Origin: Campylobacter concisus | GTDB taxonomy: Bacteria; Campylobacterota; Campylobacteria; Campylobacterales; Campylobacteraceae | Length of the DNA: 64,000 nucleotides | Assembly (NCBI RefSeq): GCF_015679985.1 | Contig: NZ_CP049239.1 | Location: 992,001 to 1,056,000, forward strand | Direction of reading: 5' to 3' | Program-made: the position numbers and the translations under genes | Shown: positions 30,118-38,584 of the stretch, in pieces | Layout: each line of letters opens with the position of its first letter | Numbering within the stretch: position 1 is the stretch's first letter | Notes under the pieces: generated by a model | What the model was told of the DNA's origin: nothing | What the model saw: the letters and a program-made list of their open reading frames with translations, nothing else | Databases searched by the model: none

Positions 30118-30752
30118 TGATAGTTTTAAAAGAACTACTTGAAAAGATCGAAAATTTAAGCAAAGACGTGACGCTCATCGCTGTTAGCAAAAATGTGACA
30201 TGCACTGAAGTAAGAGAGCTTTATGCGCAAGGGCAAAGAAATTTTGGCGAAAATAGAGTCCAAGAGCTAGCCAAAAAAGAGCTAGAACTGCAAAATTTTG
30301 CTGATATAAAATGGCATATGATCGGCCGATTGCAAAATAACAAAATAAATCAAATGATAAGTCTAAAGCCCACACTTTGGCAAAGCTGCGATAGCTTTGA
30401 AAGAGCCGTAGAGGTCGATAAAAGACTCAGCTACAAGCTCGATACATTGCTTCAAATAAACTCGGCTGATGAAGATACAAAGCAAGGCGTAAGCGTAGCA
30501 AATGCGGCAGAAATTTATGAGCGTATCCAAAGCGAGTGCAAAAATATCAATCTAAAAGGCGTGATGAGTATCGGAGCGCATGTGGATGAGCCAAAAGAGA
30601 TCCAAAAGAGCTTTGAGCTAACTTATGAAATTTTTGATAGCCTAAAGCCAAAAGGTGCAACTATCTGCTCGATGGGCATGAGTAGTGATTACGAGCTAGC
30701 TATAAAATGTGGCTCAAATATGATTCGCCTTGGCACTATGCTTTATCTATAA
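30114..30752 (+). CDS. PLP homeostasis protein (YggS/PLPBP family)
   Basis: 212 residues. Binds pyridoxal phosphate through Lys K26 (LIAVSKN) and helps balance PLP pools. NFGENRVQELAKKE, WHMIGRLQNNK and SMGMSSDYELAIKCGSNMIRLGT are family signatures. Overlaps the rseP stop by 4 bases; last gene of the plus-strand run and convergent with comF. Confidence 0.94.
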   Translation: MMIVLKELLEKIENLSKDVTLIAVSKNVTCTEVRELYAQGQRNFGENRVQELAKKELELQNFADIKWHMIGRLQNNKINQMISLKPTLWQSCDSFERAVEVDKRLSYKLDTLLQINSADEDTKQGVSVANAAEIYERIQSECKNINLKGVMSIGAHVDEPKEIQKSFELTYEIFDSLKPKGATICSMGMSSDYELAIKCGSNMIRLGTMLYL

Positions 30753-30754
30753 AT

Positions 30755-30841
30755 TTATTGCTTTTGCATGCTCTTACTGCTAACGAAATAGATCACTGCT
30801 GGAACTATGTAAATTTCTGCCCAAAGAAACTTGAGAAAAAA
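30755..30841 (-). pseudogene. Possible remnant of a small membrane protein
   Basis: A 28-codon open frame just downstream of comF reads like one membrane helix (FLKFLWAEIYIVPAVIYFV, then a short polar SSKSMQKQ tail). There is no usual start codon: the in-frame codon upstream is a stop. It could be the 3' end of a lost gene or a real micro-protein with a rare start. It fills the 96-base gap between convergent yggS and comF. Confidence 0.3.
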
Positions 30842-30848
30842 TTAAAAT

Positions 30849-31418
30849 TTAATGTTTAGCGTCAGCCAAAACTAGAGCAAAAAGTACTTTTACGCCAGCT
30901 TTTTCTAGAGTGTTTTTAGCCTCAAGTATCGTTGTGCCAGTGGTTACGATGTCATCTACTAAAATAACTGGCGCAGTGATCTTTTTTAGGATTTTAAAAT
31001 TTCTTGGGTTATTTTGTCTAAATTGCAAATCCTTACCACTATAGCTGATCTTGCTGGTTGCATGCAGTGCGTGAAATATGGGCTTTAGATTTTTAGCCCT
31101 TAGCGCATTTGCCAAAATAGCCGTGTGCGAATAGCCGTGATGCACTCTATCATCTATCGGCAGAGCATAGACTTTCTCCGGTAAGCTAAAGCTTTTAGCA
31201 AATTTATTAAATGCAAATTTAGCTAAGTTTTTATATATAAAATATCCGTGCATTTGGTGCTTGGAGTGGATGAGTTCTTTTATTTCAGAGTAGCCGTAAA
31301 AGCTATAAATTTTAAAGCCCTCTAGTTCTCTTACTATCGGGCTTTGCTCGCTTAAAATTTGTGAGCAAATTTTACAAAATGTATTTAGCGTAAAACTCTT
31401 GCAAAACGCACAAAACAT
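30849..31418 (-). CDS. ComF-family phosphoribosyltransferase-like protein
   Basis: 189 residues. N-terminal zinc ribbon with Cys 3, 6, 15 and 18 and a C-terminal PRPP-binding motif VILVDDIVTTGTT, the ComF layout. ComF is needed for natural transformation in many bacteria; DNA handling in the cytoplasm is the likely role. Starts on the last base of the upstream lipoprotein gene, so it is co-transcribed with it. Confidence 0.88.
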   Translation of the reverse strand: MFCAFCKSFTLNTFCKICSQILSEQSPIVRELEGFKIYSFYGYSEIKELIHSKHQMHGYFIYKNLAKFAFNKFAKSFSLPEKVYALPIDDRVHHGYSHTAILANALRAKNLKPIFHALHATSKISYSGKDLQFRQNNPRNFKILKKITAPVILVDDIVTTGTTILEAKNTLEKAGVKVLFALVLADAKH

Positions 31419-31975
31419 TAGCTATTTAAAATAGCAATTGCTGTGCGTTTGATGGCATCATTTATGATCTCAGTTAAAAATGATTTAAATGCTCCACCTG
31501 TGCGAATCAACTCAAATTTGGTTTGATTATTTGAAATATTTTTAACGATACTTTGATCGCCTTTTTGGATCTTAAGCGTGATCTTAATATTACCTTTTGT
31601 ATTATCAGTGCCGTATCCGCTCATATTTGCTTCAAATTCGTTGATAAAAATTTCAACTACAACGCCACCCATGCCATTTACATTTGCACCGCGCGCCATA
31701 AGCTCTTTTTTGAGCGAATCACTAAAATAAGTAGCAAGATCGTTTTGAAGCACGACATATTCTTTTACTGTGCCTTTGCTATCAGTGATCGTAGCAATAG
31801 TACTTTTGTTTTTACGGTTATCATGCACTGCGCTTATATAGGCCTCAAAGCCGCTATTTTGTTGGCTTGAAGCAGCCTTATATGGATCAAATGCGACAAC
31901 ACTTTGACTTGGCGCACAACCAGTTAAAAATAAAACAAAAAGTCCAAAAATAGCTAAAAATTTAAATTTATTCAT
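31418..31975 (-). CDS. YajG-type lipoprotein
   Basis: 185 residues. Lipobox LTGC with the lipidated Cys at residue 20. The domain (VAFDPYKAASS ... VHDNRKN) fits the YajG lipoprotein family. It corresponds to C. jejuni Cj0091 in the lipoprotein operon Cj0089-Cj0091, which has been linked to host-cell adherence; transfer of that role here is inference. 11 bases after the second lipoprotein gene. Confidence 0.8.
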   Translation of the reverse strand: MNKFKFLAIFGLFVLFLTGCAPSQSVVAFDPYKAASSQQNSGFEAYISAVHDNRKNKSTIATITDSKGTVKEYVVLQNDLATYFSDSLKKELMARGANVNGMGGVVVEIFINEFEANMSGYGTDNTKGNIKITLKIQKGDQSIVKNISNNQTKFELIRTGGAFKSFLTEIINDAIKRTAIAILNS

Positions 31976-31986
31976 CGTTTTTCCTT

Positions 31987-32709
31987 TTAAAGTTTAGTGA
32001 TCTCATCGGCTACTTTTATCGCGGCTTGTTTAACTAAAAGTGCGATAAAAAAGTCAAACTGACCAGACTCTGACGCTTCTAACTTCTCCACATGGTGCCT
32101 AGTCGAGATAGGTAACGTTTTTTTGAAATTTATATTTGAAAGAATAAGAAGCCCATTTAGATGTCCATTTAAAATTTCTGAACTTCCCGAATAGCTTCCT
32201 CTAAGTTCGTCAAATCTAAAATCAAGCCTGTACGTATAAGGTGATGTTTGAGTATCGACAACAACGATTCCACGAGAATTTAACTCACGCTGCAAAAACA
32301 TGTAAAAAAGTACTTCAAGGCGTGGGTTTGAGTTAAAAACTGCAGTATTTCCTTCAACACCTGTGTAATATATAGATCTAGCACTACTTCTAGCATCGAC
32401 GATCCTGTGGAAATAAACCTTTTTTAATCCAACATTAGTATCGATCATATTTTTTTCCAAGCAGCAATTTATTGCTACATCACTTTTGTATTTAACACCA
32501 TTTATAAAAAGACCATCGCCCCTGCCTTTGCAAGCACTGCAGTCAGCTGGGATCCTCATAACCTCTTCAAAATACATCTTATCTTCGCTGTTTATGCTCG
32601 CACTTTGTACACCATCTATTCCTTCACACGATAGACAAAGGCTAGCTTTAGCCACGCAACCAGTTAGAAAGATAGCTACAAAAACTGCTAGTAATGTCGT
32701 TCTTAGCAT
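31987..32709 (-). CDS. Lipoprotein of unknown function (Cj0090-like)
   Basis: 240 residues. Signal peptide with lipobox LTGC (Cys 18). Cys pairs CLSC (24-27) and CSAC (57-60), plus a CC pair near 82, are unusual for a periplasmic lipoprotein and suggest disulfides or metal binding. Position before a YajG-type gene matches Cj0090. Its first bases overlap the tautomerase gene end by 7 bases. Confidence 0.78.
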   Translation of the reverse strand: MLRTTLLAVFVAIFLTGCVAKASLCLSCEGIDGVQSASINSEDKMYFEEVMRIPADCSACKGRGDGLFINGVKYKSDVAINCCLEKNMIDTNVGLKKVYFHRIVDARSSARSIYYTGVEGNTAVFNSNPRLEVLFYMFLQRELNSRGIVVVDTQTSPYTYRLDFRFDELRGSYSGSSEILNGHLNGLLILSNINFKKTLPISTRHHVEKLEASESGQFDFFIALLVKQAAIKVADEITKL

Positions 32710-32933
32710 TTTACTTCCTTTTGCTCTTTTTGTTTTTTGCGGAGATTTTTCACACTCTCGCCTGCGATGCCGTAGTTATTCATATCGATCTCATCGATAA
32801 TGACAACGGTATTTTGAGCGCTTCTACCTAAAATTTCGCTTATTAGCTTTGTAACTCCGCTTATCATCTTCTCTTTTTGCTCCACGCTTGGGCTATCACC
32901 CTCTTTTGTCACGCAAATTTTCACAAATGGCAT
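32703..32933 (-). CDS. 4-oxalocrotonate tautomerase family protein
   Basis: 76 residues. Begins Met-Pro-Phe-Val; removal of Met exposes the catalytic Pro typical of the 4-OT/DmpI family. The VEQKEKMISGVTKLISEILGR and VVIIDEIDMNNYGIAG blocks fit. True substrate unknown. Overlaps the lipoprotein gene by 7 bases. Preceded by AAAAAGGAGC. Confidence 0.88.
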   Translation of the reverse strand: MPFVKICVTKEGDSPSVEQKEKMISGVTKLISEILGRSAQNTVVIIDEIDMNNYGIAGESVKNLRKKQKEQKEVKC

Positions 32934-33036
32934 AGTGCTCCTTTTTGTAAATTTAGTATTTAAAATTTAATCAAAAACAAAAACCAAAAGCGGACGTATC
33001 ACCGCCTAGCAATAAGGCGAGATATTTTGTGATGAT

Positions 33037-33116
33037 TTTGAAAGCTGTTACGTGAAATTTTGATGCAGATAGAACATGCGGTTCATCAAGCCAAAATTTC
33101 ACTAACTCTTTCAAAA
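33037..33116. repeat. Long nested inverted repeat (hairpin) downstream of lepA
   Basis: Outer arms TTTTGAAAG (33037-33045) / CTTTCAAAA (33108-33116), inner GTTA / TAAC, and GTGAAATTTTG (33052-33062) / CAAAATTTCAC (33092-33102), nested in the right order with 1-3 base bulges. About 24 base pairs. No T-run follows on the minus strand, so a simple terminator is not certain. The flank at 32990-33025 has two more small stems (GCGG/CCGC, CGCC/GGCG). Confidence 0.6.
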
Positions 33117-33135
33117 GGGCACAAAAGATAAGCCT

Positions 33136-34926
33136 CTAGTCTATTTTTAAGACGGACAAGAACGCCTCTTGCGGCAAATTCACCTTTCCTATCGCCTTCA
33201 TGCGTTTCTTACCCTCTTTTTGCTTTTCAAGCAACTTTCTCTTACGTGTAATATCGCCACCATAGCACTTGGCTGTGACGTTTTTACCCATTGATTTCAC
33301 GGTTTCGCGAGCGATTATTTTATTGCCGATGCTAGCTTGTATCGCTACTTCAAAGAGCTGACGAGGCACGATCTCTTTCATTGCTTTTACAAAGTCCCTG
33401 CCCTTTGTCTGCGCCTTGCTCTCAGGCACGATGATAGAGAGTGCATCGACCGTTTCACCAGCCACTTTGACATCAAGCTTTACTAGATCGCCCACGCGGT
33501 AGTCACTAGGCTCATAATCAAAGCTCGCGTAGCCTTTGGTGCTTGATTTTAGCTTGTCGTAAAAGTCCATCACGATCTCGTTCATCGGTATGTCATACTC
33601 AAGCAAAACACGATCAGTCGTGATGTAGTCCATCTTTGTTTGTATGCCACGGCGGTTGTTTAAAAGCGTGATGATATTGCCCAAAAACTCACTTGGTGTG
33701 ATGATGGTAGCCTTCACGTATGGCTCAAGGATCGAGTCTATTTTATTGACTGGTGGCAGCTGGCTTGGGTTTTGGATTTTTAAATTTAGTCCATCAGTTT
33801 GGATGACTTCATAAGTCACAGTTGGCGCTGTGGCGATGAGATCAAGGTCAAACTCACGCTCCAGCCTCTCTTTGACGACCTCCATGTGAAGAAGACCTAA
33901 AAAGCCAACCCTAAAGCCAAACCCAAGCGCGACCGAGGTCTCTGGCTCGTAACTTATCGAGCTGTCATTTAGCTTTAGCTTATCAAGTGCGTCACGCAAA
34001 TCTTCAAATTTATCAGTTTCGATCGGATAAAGTCCAGCAAAAACAAACGGCTTAGCCCTCTCAAAGCCACCTACTGGCTCTTTTAATGGATTTCTAGCCT
34101 GCGTAATCGTATCGCCCACCTGGACGTCACTAACATTTTTAAGTCCGAGTACAACGATGCCTACTTCGCCAGCAGAAAGACTCTTTGTCTTTATAGGAGC
34201 GATAGGATTTGGATACATGAGATCGAGCACGATGTGCTTTTTGCCTGTTCCCATGACTAAAATTTCATCATTTTTTGAGATAGTACCGTCGTATACACGT
34301 ACAAGAGCAAGTGCGCCAAGATAGTTGTCAAACCAGCTATCATAAATAAGTGCCTTTGTGGGCTTGTTTGCATCACCATTTGGCGCAGGGATCCTCGTGA
34401 TAATCGCTTCAAGCAGCTCTTTTATGCCGATGCCGCTTTTTGCGCTCACCTCAATCGCTCCAGAGCAGTCAAGACCGATGATATGCTCGATCTCGTCCTT
34501 TACTCTAGCAGGATCAGCCGCAGGTAGGTCGATCTTATTGATGACTGGGATGATCTCTAGGTTATTTTCAAGTGCGATATAGACGTTTGCAATGGTTTGT
34601 GCCTCCACTCCCTGGCTAGCATCCACGACTAGCAGTGCGCCCTCACAACTAGCCAAAGAGCGGCTCACCTCGTAGCTAAAGTCGACGTGACCCGGAGTGT
34701 CTATCAAATTTAGAACAAAATTTTCGCCATTTAGTGCGTAGTTTAGGCGCACAGACTGGGCTTTTATCGTGATGCCACGCTCTTTTTCGATATCCATTGT
34801 ATCCATGATCTGACTGCTCATCTCACGGTCACTGACGGCGCCACACTCCTGTATGAGGCGGTCAGCAAGCGTGCTTTTGCCGTGGTCGATATGAGCGATG
34901 ATGCTAAAATTTCTGATGTTTTTCAT
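33136..34926 (-). CDS. lepA: Elongation factor 4 (LepA)
   Basis: 596 residues. Ribosome-bound GTPase that helps stalled or early translation. G1 [10 protein letters not shown]3 DTPGHVDF, G4 NKIDLP, and the LepA-specific C-terminal domain ending in ...[19 protein letters not shown] and [13 protein letters not shown]. Length typical. Monocistronic in appearance with about 120 bases upstream and 200 downstream. Confidence 0.97.
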   Translation of the reverse strand: MKNIRNFSIIAHIDHGKSTLADRLIQECGAVSDREMSSQIMDTMDIEKERGITIKAQSVRLNYALNGENFVLNLIDTPGHVDFSYEVSRSLASCEGALLVVDASQGVEAQTIANVYIALENNLEIIPVINKIDLPAADPARVKDEIEHIIGLDCSGAIEVSAKSGIGIKELLEAIITRIPAPNGDANKPTKALIYDSWFDNYLGALALVRVYDGTISKNDEILVMGTGKKHIVLDLMYPNPIAPIKTKSLSAGEVGIVVLGLKNVSDVQVGDTITQARNPLKEPVGGFERAKPFVFAGLYPIETDKFEDLRDALDKLKLNDSSISYEPETSVALGFGFRVGFLGLLHMEVVKERLEREFDLDLIATAPTVTYEVIQTDGLNLKIQNPSQLPPVNKIDSILEPYVKATIITPSEFLGNIITLLNNRRGIQTKMDYITTDRVLLEYDIPMNEIVMDFYDKLKSSTKGYASFDYEPSDYRVGDLVKLDVKVAGETVDALSIIVPESKAQTKGRDFVKAMKEIVPRQLFEVAIQASIGNKIIARETVKSMGKNVTAKCYGGDITRKRKLLEKQKEGKKRMKAIGKVNLPQEAFLSVLKID

Positions 34927-35044
34927 ATAAGCTTTACTTTTTACTAAATTTTGGGCTTTATTTTGCCTAAAGTTGATTTAAATGCCAATAAATATATTTT
35001 TATCATAAGCCCGCCAATAGAACTTGGCTCTATTCTCAAAAATC

Positions 35045-35965
35045 TTAATGACAATGTCCAAAGTGCTCATGTCCTTCATCGTCATTTAGCTCACAGATGA
35101 GACCAGCTTTGTGCCCAAGGCTCTCGCTCTCAAACTGAAGCGTGACATGGCCGATGCCTGCGTGAGAAAGCTCGTGTTCGATGCGCTTTATCATCTTTGA
35201 AATTTCAGCCACGCTTAAAGCATCATCCACCACCACGTGGGCTATGAGCGCGTTTGTGCCAGCATTTATCGCCCATATATGCAGGTCATGCACGATTTTA
35301 ACGCCATCTACGCCCTTTATAACGCCTAAAATTTCATCCGTATCAAGCTTAAGCGGCACGGCTTCGATCAGGATATTAAAGCTATCTTTTAGCAAGCTAG
35401 CGCCACTTTTTATGATGAGTAGCGAAACAAAGATGCTTGCGATGCTATCGGCCTGCGTGAAGTTAAATTTCATCACAAGAAGCGCCGCGACGATGGCGCC
35501 AACTGAGCCAAGCGTGTCGCCAAGCACGTGCAAATAAGCACCTTTCATATTTAAATTTTCTTTTGTATCAGCGCTTTTATGCATATAAACAGCCACGACT
35601 AAATTTACCATAAGCCCCAAAATACTAACAACAAGCATCGTCTCAGCTTTGATCTCCGGCTCGCTAAAAAGTCTGATGATAGCTTCGACTACGACAAAGA
35701 CGGCGAGTGCAATAAGGGCCAGCGCATTTATGAAAGCGGCAATGATCTCGACCCTTTTGTAGCCAAAGGTCTTTTGCAAATTTGCCCTTTTTTCTGCGAT
35801 CTTAAAAGCAACCAGCGACAAAAAGAGAGCCGCAGCATCTGAGAGCATGTGAAATGCGTCGCTAATGAGTGCAAGCGAGTTTGAAACGAAGCCAAAAACG
35901 GCCTCAACTATCATAAACGTGAAAATTAGAAAAAATGAATTTCTAAGAACGCTCTTGTTGTGCAT
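35045..35965 (-). CDS. Cation diffusion facilitator (zinc-type efflux, CzcD/ZitB-like)
   Basis: 306 residues, six membrane segments. The metal site has HxxxD pairs on two helices (DAFHMLSDAA and HVLGDTLGS), as in zinc-type CDF exporters. C-terminal cytoplasmic domain about 215-290 and a His-rich end (EGHEHFGHCH). Its start lies 23 bases inside the end of the ABC-type membrane protein gene, so the two are made together. Confidence 0.9.
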   Translation of the reverse strand: MHNKSVLRNSFFLIFTFMIVEAVFGFVSNSLALISDAFHMLSDAAALFLSLVAFKIAEKRANLQKTFGYKRVEIIAAFINALALIALAVFVVVEAIIRLFSEPEIKAETMLVVSILGLMVNLVVAVYMHKSADTKENLNMKGAYLHVLGDTLGSVGAIVAALLVMKFNFTQADSIASIFVSLLIIKSGASLLKDSFNILIEAVPLKLDTDEILGVIKGVDGVKIVHDLHIWAINAGTNALIAHVVVDDALSVAEISKMIKRIEHELSHAGIGHVTLQFESESLGHKAGLICELNDDEGHEHFGHCH

Positions 35966-36827
35966 CTTTGTCCTTCTTTTGGGCGTCGATCCTCTTACCT
36001 ATATCTTTTAAATTTGAAAATTCCTCGATGAGCTTTGGCGAGTCGTCAAGACTGATGACGAAATTCCATATATAGGTCATCACAGAGTAGATGTGGCCGG
36101 CATTTGTCTGCTGCGAGCTTAGCACTATTATCGCCACCAAAAAGAGCAGCGAAGCGCTAATACCGATGATAAAATAGCTCATTGCCTCCCTATTTGAGAT
36201 CGCTATACGAAATTTAGAAACGACATCGTAGTGCCTATTTAGCGTGCTTTTGTTAAAAACACCTATCACCTTTGCCTCTTTTTCTAGGCGGTCATTTAAG
36301 CGAAGATAAAGGTCGTCATTTTTCTTGATATATCTTGGCAAAAATATAAGAAAAAAGATCATCACGGCAAAGCACGCCACAGCGACCTTTGGCTCGACAA
36401 AGATGAGCATAAACGCTGAGCCAATGATCGAAATAACCGATGTAAAAAACATAGGAAAATGCGTCTCAAAGAAATTTACAAACTCTCGCGAGAGCGCTAC
36501 TCTGGCGATGATAGCGGAATCATCTTTGGCATTTTGTTTTTCATTCATGATGACGTTTACAGCAAGCTTTGCGTAGATATTTGCAAAAACTTGCGTATCC
36601 ACGCGGCGTCTAACGGCTCCTACAAGCCACGCTATGAGCACAAAAAATGCATAAACGATGGCATTTGACGTGTTTCCTTGCATGATTGCGTTGATCGCAA
36701 AGCCCGCAAATATTGGGTATGCCAGAAAAAGTCCGTTCTCTGCTAGCACCAAAGCAAAGGTCAAAATGAGCTTTTTGTTGTGCTCGGTCGCTATGCTCTT
36801 TAGCGTCTTAAAGACGTTATTTTGCAA
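35943..36827 (-). CDS. ABC transporter six-helix membrane domain without ATPase
   Basis: 294 residues. Five to six hydrophobic segments (about 21-40, 55-75, 125-165, 215-240) in the pattern of ABC exporter membrane domains, ending in a short charged tail. There is no Walker A or signature motif and no ATPase gene beside it. It overlaps the CDF exporter gene by 23 bases, so it may modulate that exporter or use a distant ATPase. Truncation is possible, but the frame is intact and coupled. Confidence 0.75.
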   Translation of the reverse strand: MQNNVFKTLKSIATEHNKKLILTFALVLAENGLFLAYPIFAGFAINAIMQGNTSNAIVYAFFVLIAWLVGAVRRRVDTQVFANIYAKLAVNVIMNEKQNAKDDSAIIARVALSREFVNFFETHFPMFFTSVISIIGSAFMLIFVEPKVAVACFAVMIFFLIFLPRYIKKNDDLYLRLNDRLEKEAKVIGVFNKSTLNRHYDVVSKFRIAISNREAMSYFIIGISASLLFLVAIIVLSSQQTNAGHIYSVMTYIWNFVISLDDSPKLIEEFSNLKDIGKRIDAQKKDKDAQQERS

Positions 36828-36892
36828 ATTTTAACTCCAAGTTATCATAAATCTTTCGTAAATTTTAGCCTAAATTTGCAAATTTTGATAAA

Positions 36893-36936
36893 TTTTTGTT
36901 GTAACTCTTGACATTACAACAAAAAAGTATTATACT
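36893..36936 (+). promoter_or_regulatory. Sigma-70 promoter and palindromic operator of the cupin gene
   Basis: TTGACA (36908-36913), 17 bases, TATACT (36931-36936): close to consensus and unusually strong for this genome. A palindrome TTTTTGTTGTAA (36893-36904) / TTACAACAAAAA (36914-36925) is centred on the -35 box. A third copy of TTACAACAAAAA lies at 36963-36974, between promoter and ATG. A repressor bound here would block RNA polymerase; the Rrf2-type regulator at 38022 is the nearest candidate. Confidence 0.7.
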
Positions 36937-36988
36937 TCGCTCATCAGTTATAATAAAAAAGATTACAACAAAAAATAAGGAGAACAAA

Positions 36989-37363
36989 ATGAAAAATTAT
37001 CAGGTTGCAAAGATCGCAAATGCGCCAAGAGTCGAGCTAAAAGAGGCTTTAAATTTAACTGGCTGTGAAGTATCTATAAACGAGCTTCCAGCAAATGTGA
37101 GCGTGCCATTTGTCCATGCGCACAAGCAAAACGAGGAGCTTTACATCATCACTGATGGCGATGGCGAGCTCTTCATCGATGGCGAAGTAATAAAAGTAAG
37201 CAAAGGCGACGCGGTGCGCATAGATCCAGATGGCAAAAGGTGCTTTAAAGCTGGCAAAAACGGCATCAAAATGATCTGCATCCAGACAAAACGCGGTAGC
37301 CTAGAGCAATACACAATGAGCGACGGCGTGATAGTTGATGACGTAAAACCAAGCTGGCTCTAA
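36989..37363 (+). CDS. Cupin-domain protein
   Basis: 124 residues. Small single-domain cupin: the metal-ligand motif is HAHKQNEELYIITDGDGE (His, His, Glu) and the second motif is GDAVRIDPDGKRCFKAG. May bind a metal or a small organic substrate; no catalytic call possible. Start at 36989 (MKNYQVAKIANAP) has AAGGAGAAC 6 bases upstream; an upstream ATG-like frame from 36908 overlaps the promoter and is rejected. Probably strongly regulated through the palindrome at its promoter. Confidence 0.88.
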   Translation: MKNYQVAKIANAPRVELKEALNLTGCEVSINELPANVSVPFVHAHKQNEELYIITDGDGELFIDGEVIKVSKGDAVRIDPDGKRCFKAGKNGIKMICIQTKRGSLEQYTMSDGVIVDDVKPSWL

Positions 37364-37906
37364 AGAAATAAAGAGTATAAAAATACGAGTGTAAAGGTTA
37401 TTTACAAAGATATTTTCGAGCTTACAAAGGCTGATCTAGCAGGCTTTGATGCTGTTATCAGTGCATTTGCAGCATGGAGTGAAGAAACCTTCCCACTTCA
37501 CAAAAAAGTGGCCGCTCACCTTATAAATTTACTAGAAGGCGCTAGCACAAGGCTTATCGTAGTTGGCGGCGCTGGTACGTTATTTGTTGATGACAAGGGC
37601 ACAATGGTGATGGATACGCCAGACTTTCCGGCTGCATATATGGGCGTGGCAAAAGCGACTACGGAGTCTTATTTTGAGCTAAAAGGTAGGAGCGATTTGC
37701 TTTGGACATACGTAAGCCCAGCAGGCGACTACGACGCAAATGGTGCTCGTACTGGTAAATACGTGCTTGGTGGAGATAACCTCATCTTAAACTCAAAAAA
37801 TGAGAGCTATATAAGTTATGCAGACCTTGTGCTTGCGATCATAGACGAGCTAAAAAACAAAAATTTTATACAAAAACGCTTCACAGCAGTTGGCGAGCGA
37901 GCATGA
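37364..37906 (+). pseudogene. 5'-truncated NAD(P)H-binding (YwnB/NmrA-like) oxidoreductase
   Basis: In the same frame as the cupin gene, directly after its stop, the reading frame continues with VKVIYKDIFELTKADLAGFDAV and then VVGGAGTLFVDD, the middle and end of the NAD(P)-binding oxidoreductase family found beside Rrf2 regulators (compare ywnB). The N-terminal dinucleotide loop (about 40 codons) and start codon are gone. The first usable start, GTG 37508, has no ribosome site and would lack a third of the fold. It ends in intact form at 37906, so it looks like a deletion that fused the two genes' edges. Confidence 0.75.
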
Positions 37907-37912
37907 AATTAT

Positions 37913-37954
37913 AGATTTGACATAGCTGGTACAAAAAGCTAGCTTGTCAAATCT
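37913..37954 (+). terminator. Strong hairpin after the oxidoreductase remnant
   Basis: AGATTTGACA-TAGCT, 9-base loop, AGCTA-gc-TTGTCAAATCT: about 15 paired bases. Placed 7 bases after the remnant's stop. The tail is A-rich with few T, so it may need Rho or serve as an RNA-end protector. Confidence 0.55.
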
Positions 37955-37992
37955 AAACTAAAAAATAAACTTCTTTTAGTAAAAATTTAAAG

Positions 37993-37998
37993 TATAAT
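37993..37998 (+). promoter_or_regulatory. -10 box for the Rrf2 gene
   Basis: TATAAT 23 bases before the Rrf2 start, in an AT-rich stretch. The -35 region is not clear. Confidence 0.5.
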
Positions 37999-38021
37999 CA
38001 GAAAAAATTTCAAGGACGATC

Positions 38022-38438
38022 ATGCAAATAGGGATTAAGTTTTCAACCGCGATCCATGTAGTTTTAGCAGCTTGTTTTTTCAAAGACGAGAAAGTTACGA
38101 GCGAATTTATAGCAGGTAGTATAAATACAAATCCAGTCATAGTTAGGCGCCTGCTTTGCACTCTAAAGGCTGCAGGGCTCGTAAATGTCGCAGCCGGAGT
38201 TGGTGGTGTGAGTCTTGCGAAAGAGCCAAAAGATCTAACCCTCCTTCAAATTTTTAACGCAGTAAATGATAAAGAAAAACTTTTCAAGATCCACTCTGAC
38301 TCACCTAAAGCCTGCCCACTTGGTAGCAAGATCGAGGGACTCTTAACTGGTCACTTCCTAAAAGCACAAGAAGCTTTAGAGGATAGTTTAAGAAACATTA
38401 CTTTACAAGATCTATTGGATGAACTTATTAATCTATAA
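38022..38438 (+). CDS. Rrf2-family transcriptional regulator
   Basis: 138 residues. Winged-helix Rrf2 layout: KFSTAIHVVLAACFF, recognition region around NPVIVRRLLCTLKAAGLV, wing AGVGGVSLAKEPKDLTLLQIF. It lacks the three-Cys cluster loop of iron-sulfur Rrf2 proteins (Cys only at about 18, 46 and 97), so it probably senses something other than an Fe-S cluster. Pairing of an Rrf2 gene with a YwnB-like oxidoreductase is known from Bacillus (ywnA-ywnB). Site AAGGACG 3-4 bases before ATG. Likely acts on the palindrome at 36893. Confidence 0.9.
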   Translation: MQIGIKFSTAIHVVLAACFFKDEKVTSEFIAGSINTNPVIVRRLLCTLKAAGLVNVAAGVGGVSLAKEPKDLTLLQIFNAVNDKEKLFKIHSDSPKACPLGSKIEGLLTGHFLKAQEALEDSLRNITLQDLLDELINL

Positions 38439-38513
38439 AAATTTAAAAAGTTGACAAACTAAGTTATAGAATTTAAAAAGTAGGCAAATATATAAAAACC
38501 AATCTATTTTTTA

Positions 38514-38545
38514 TTAGGAACGCTATGCGCTCCTAACTATTTTTA
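38514..38545 (+). terminator. Rho-independent terminator after the Rrf2 gene
   Basis: TTAGGA-a-CGC, loop TAT, GCG-c-TCCTAA, then CTATTTTTATA. Hairpin with a T-rich tail, 75 bases after the stop. Confidence 0.6.
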
Positions 38546-38584
38546 TATACTTTATGTAAGAATTTTTATAAATTTCTAGATTTA

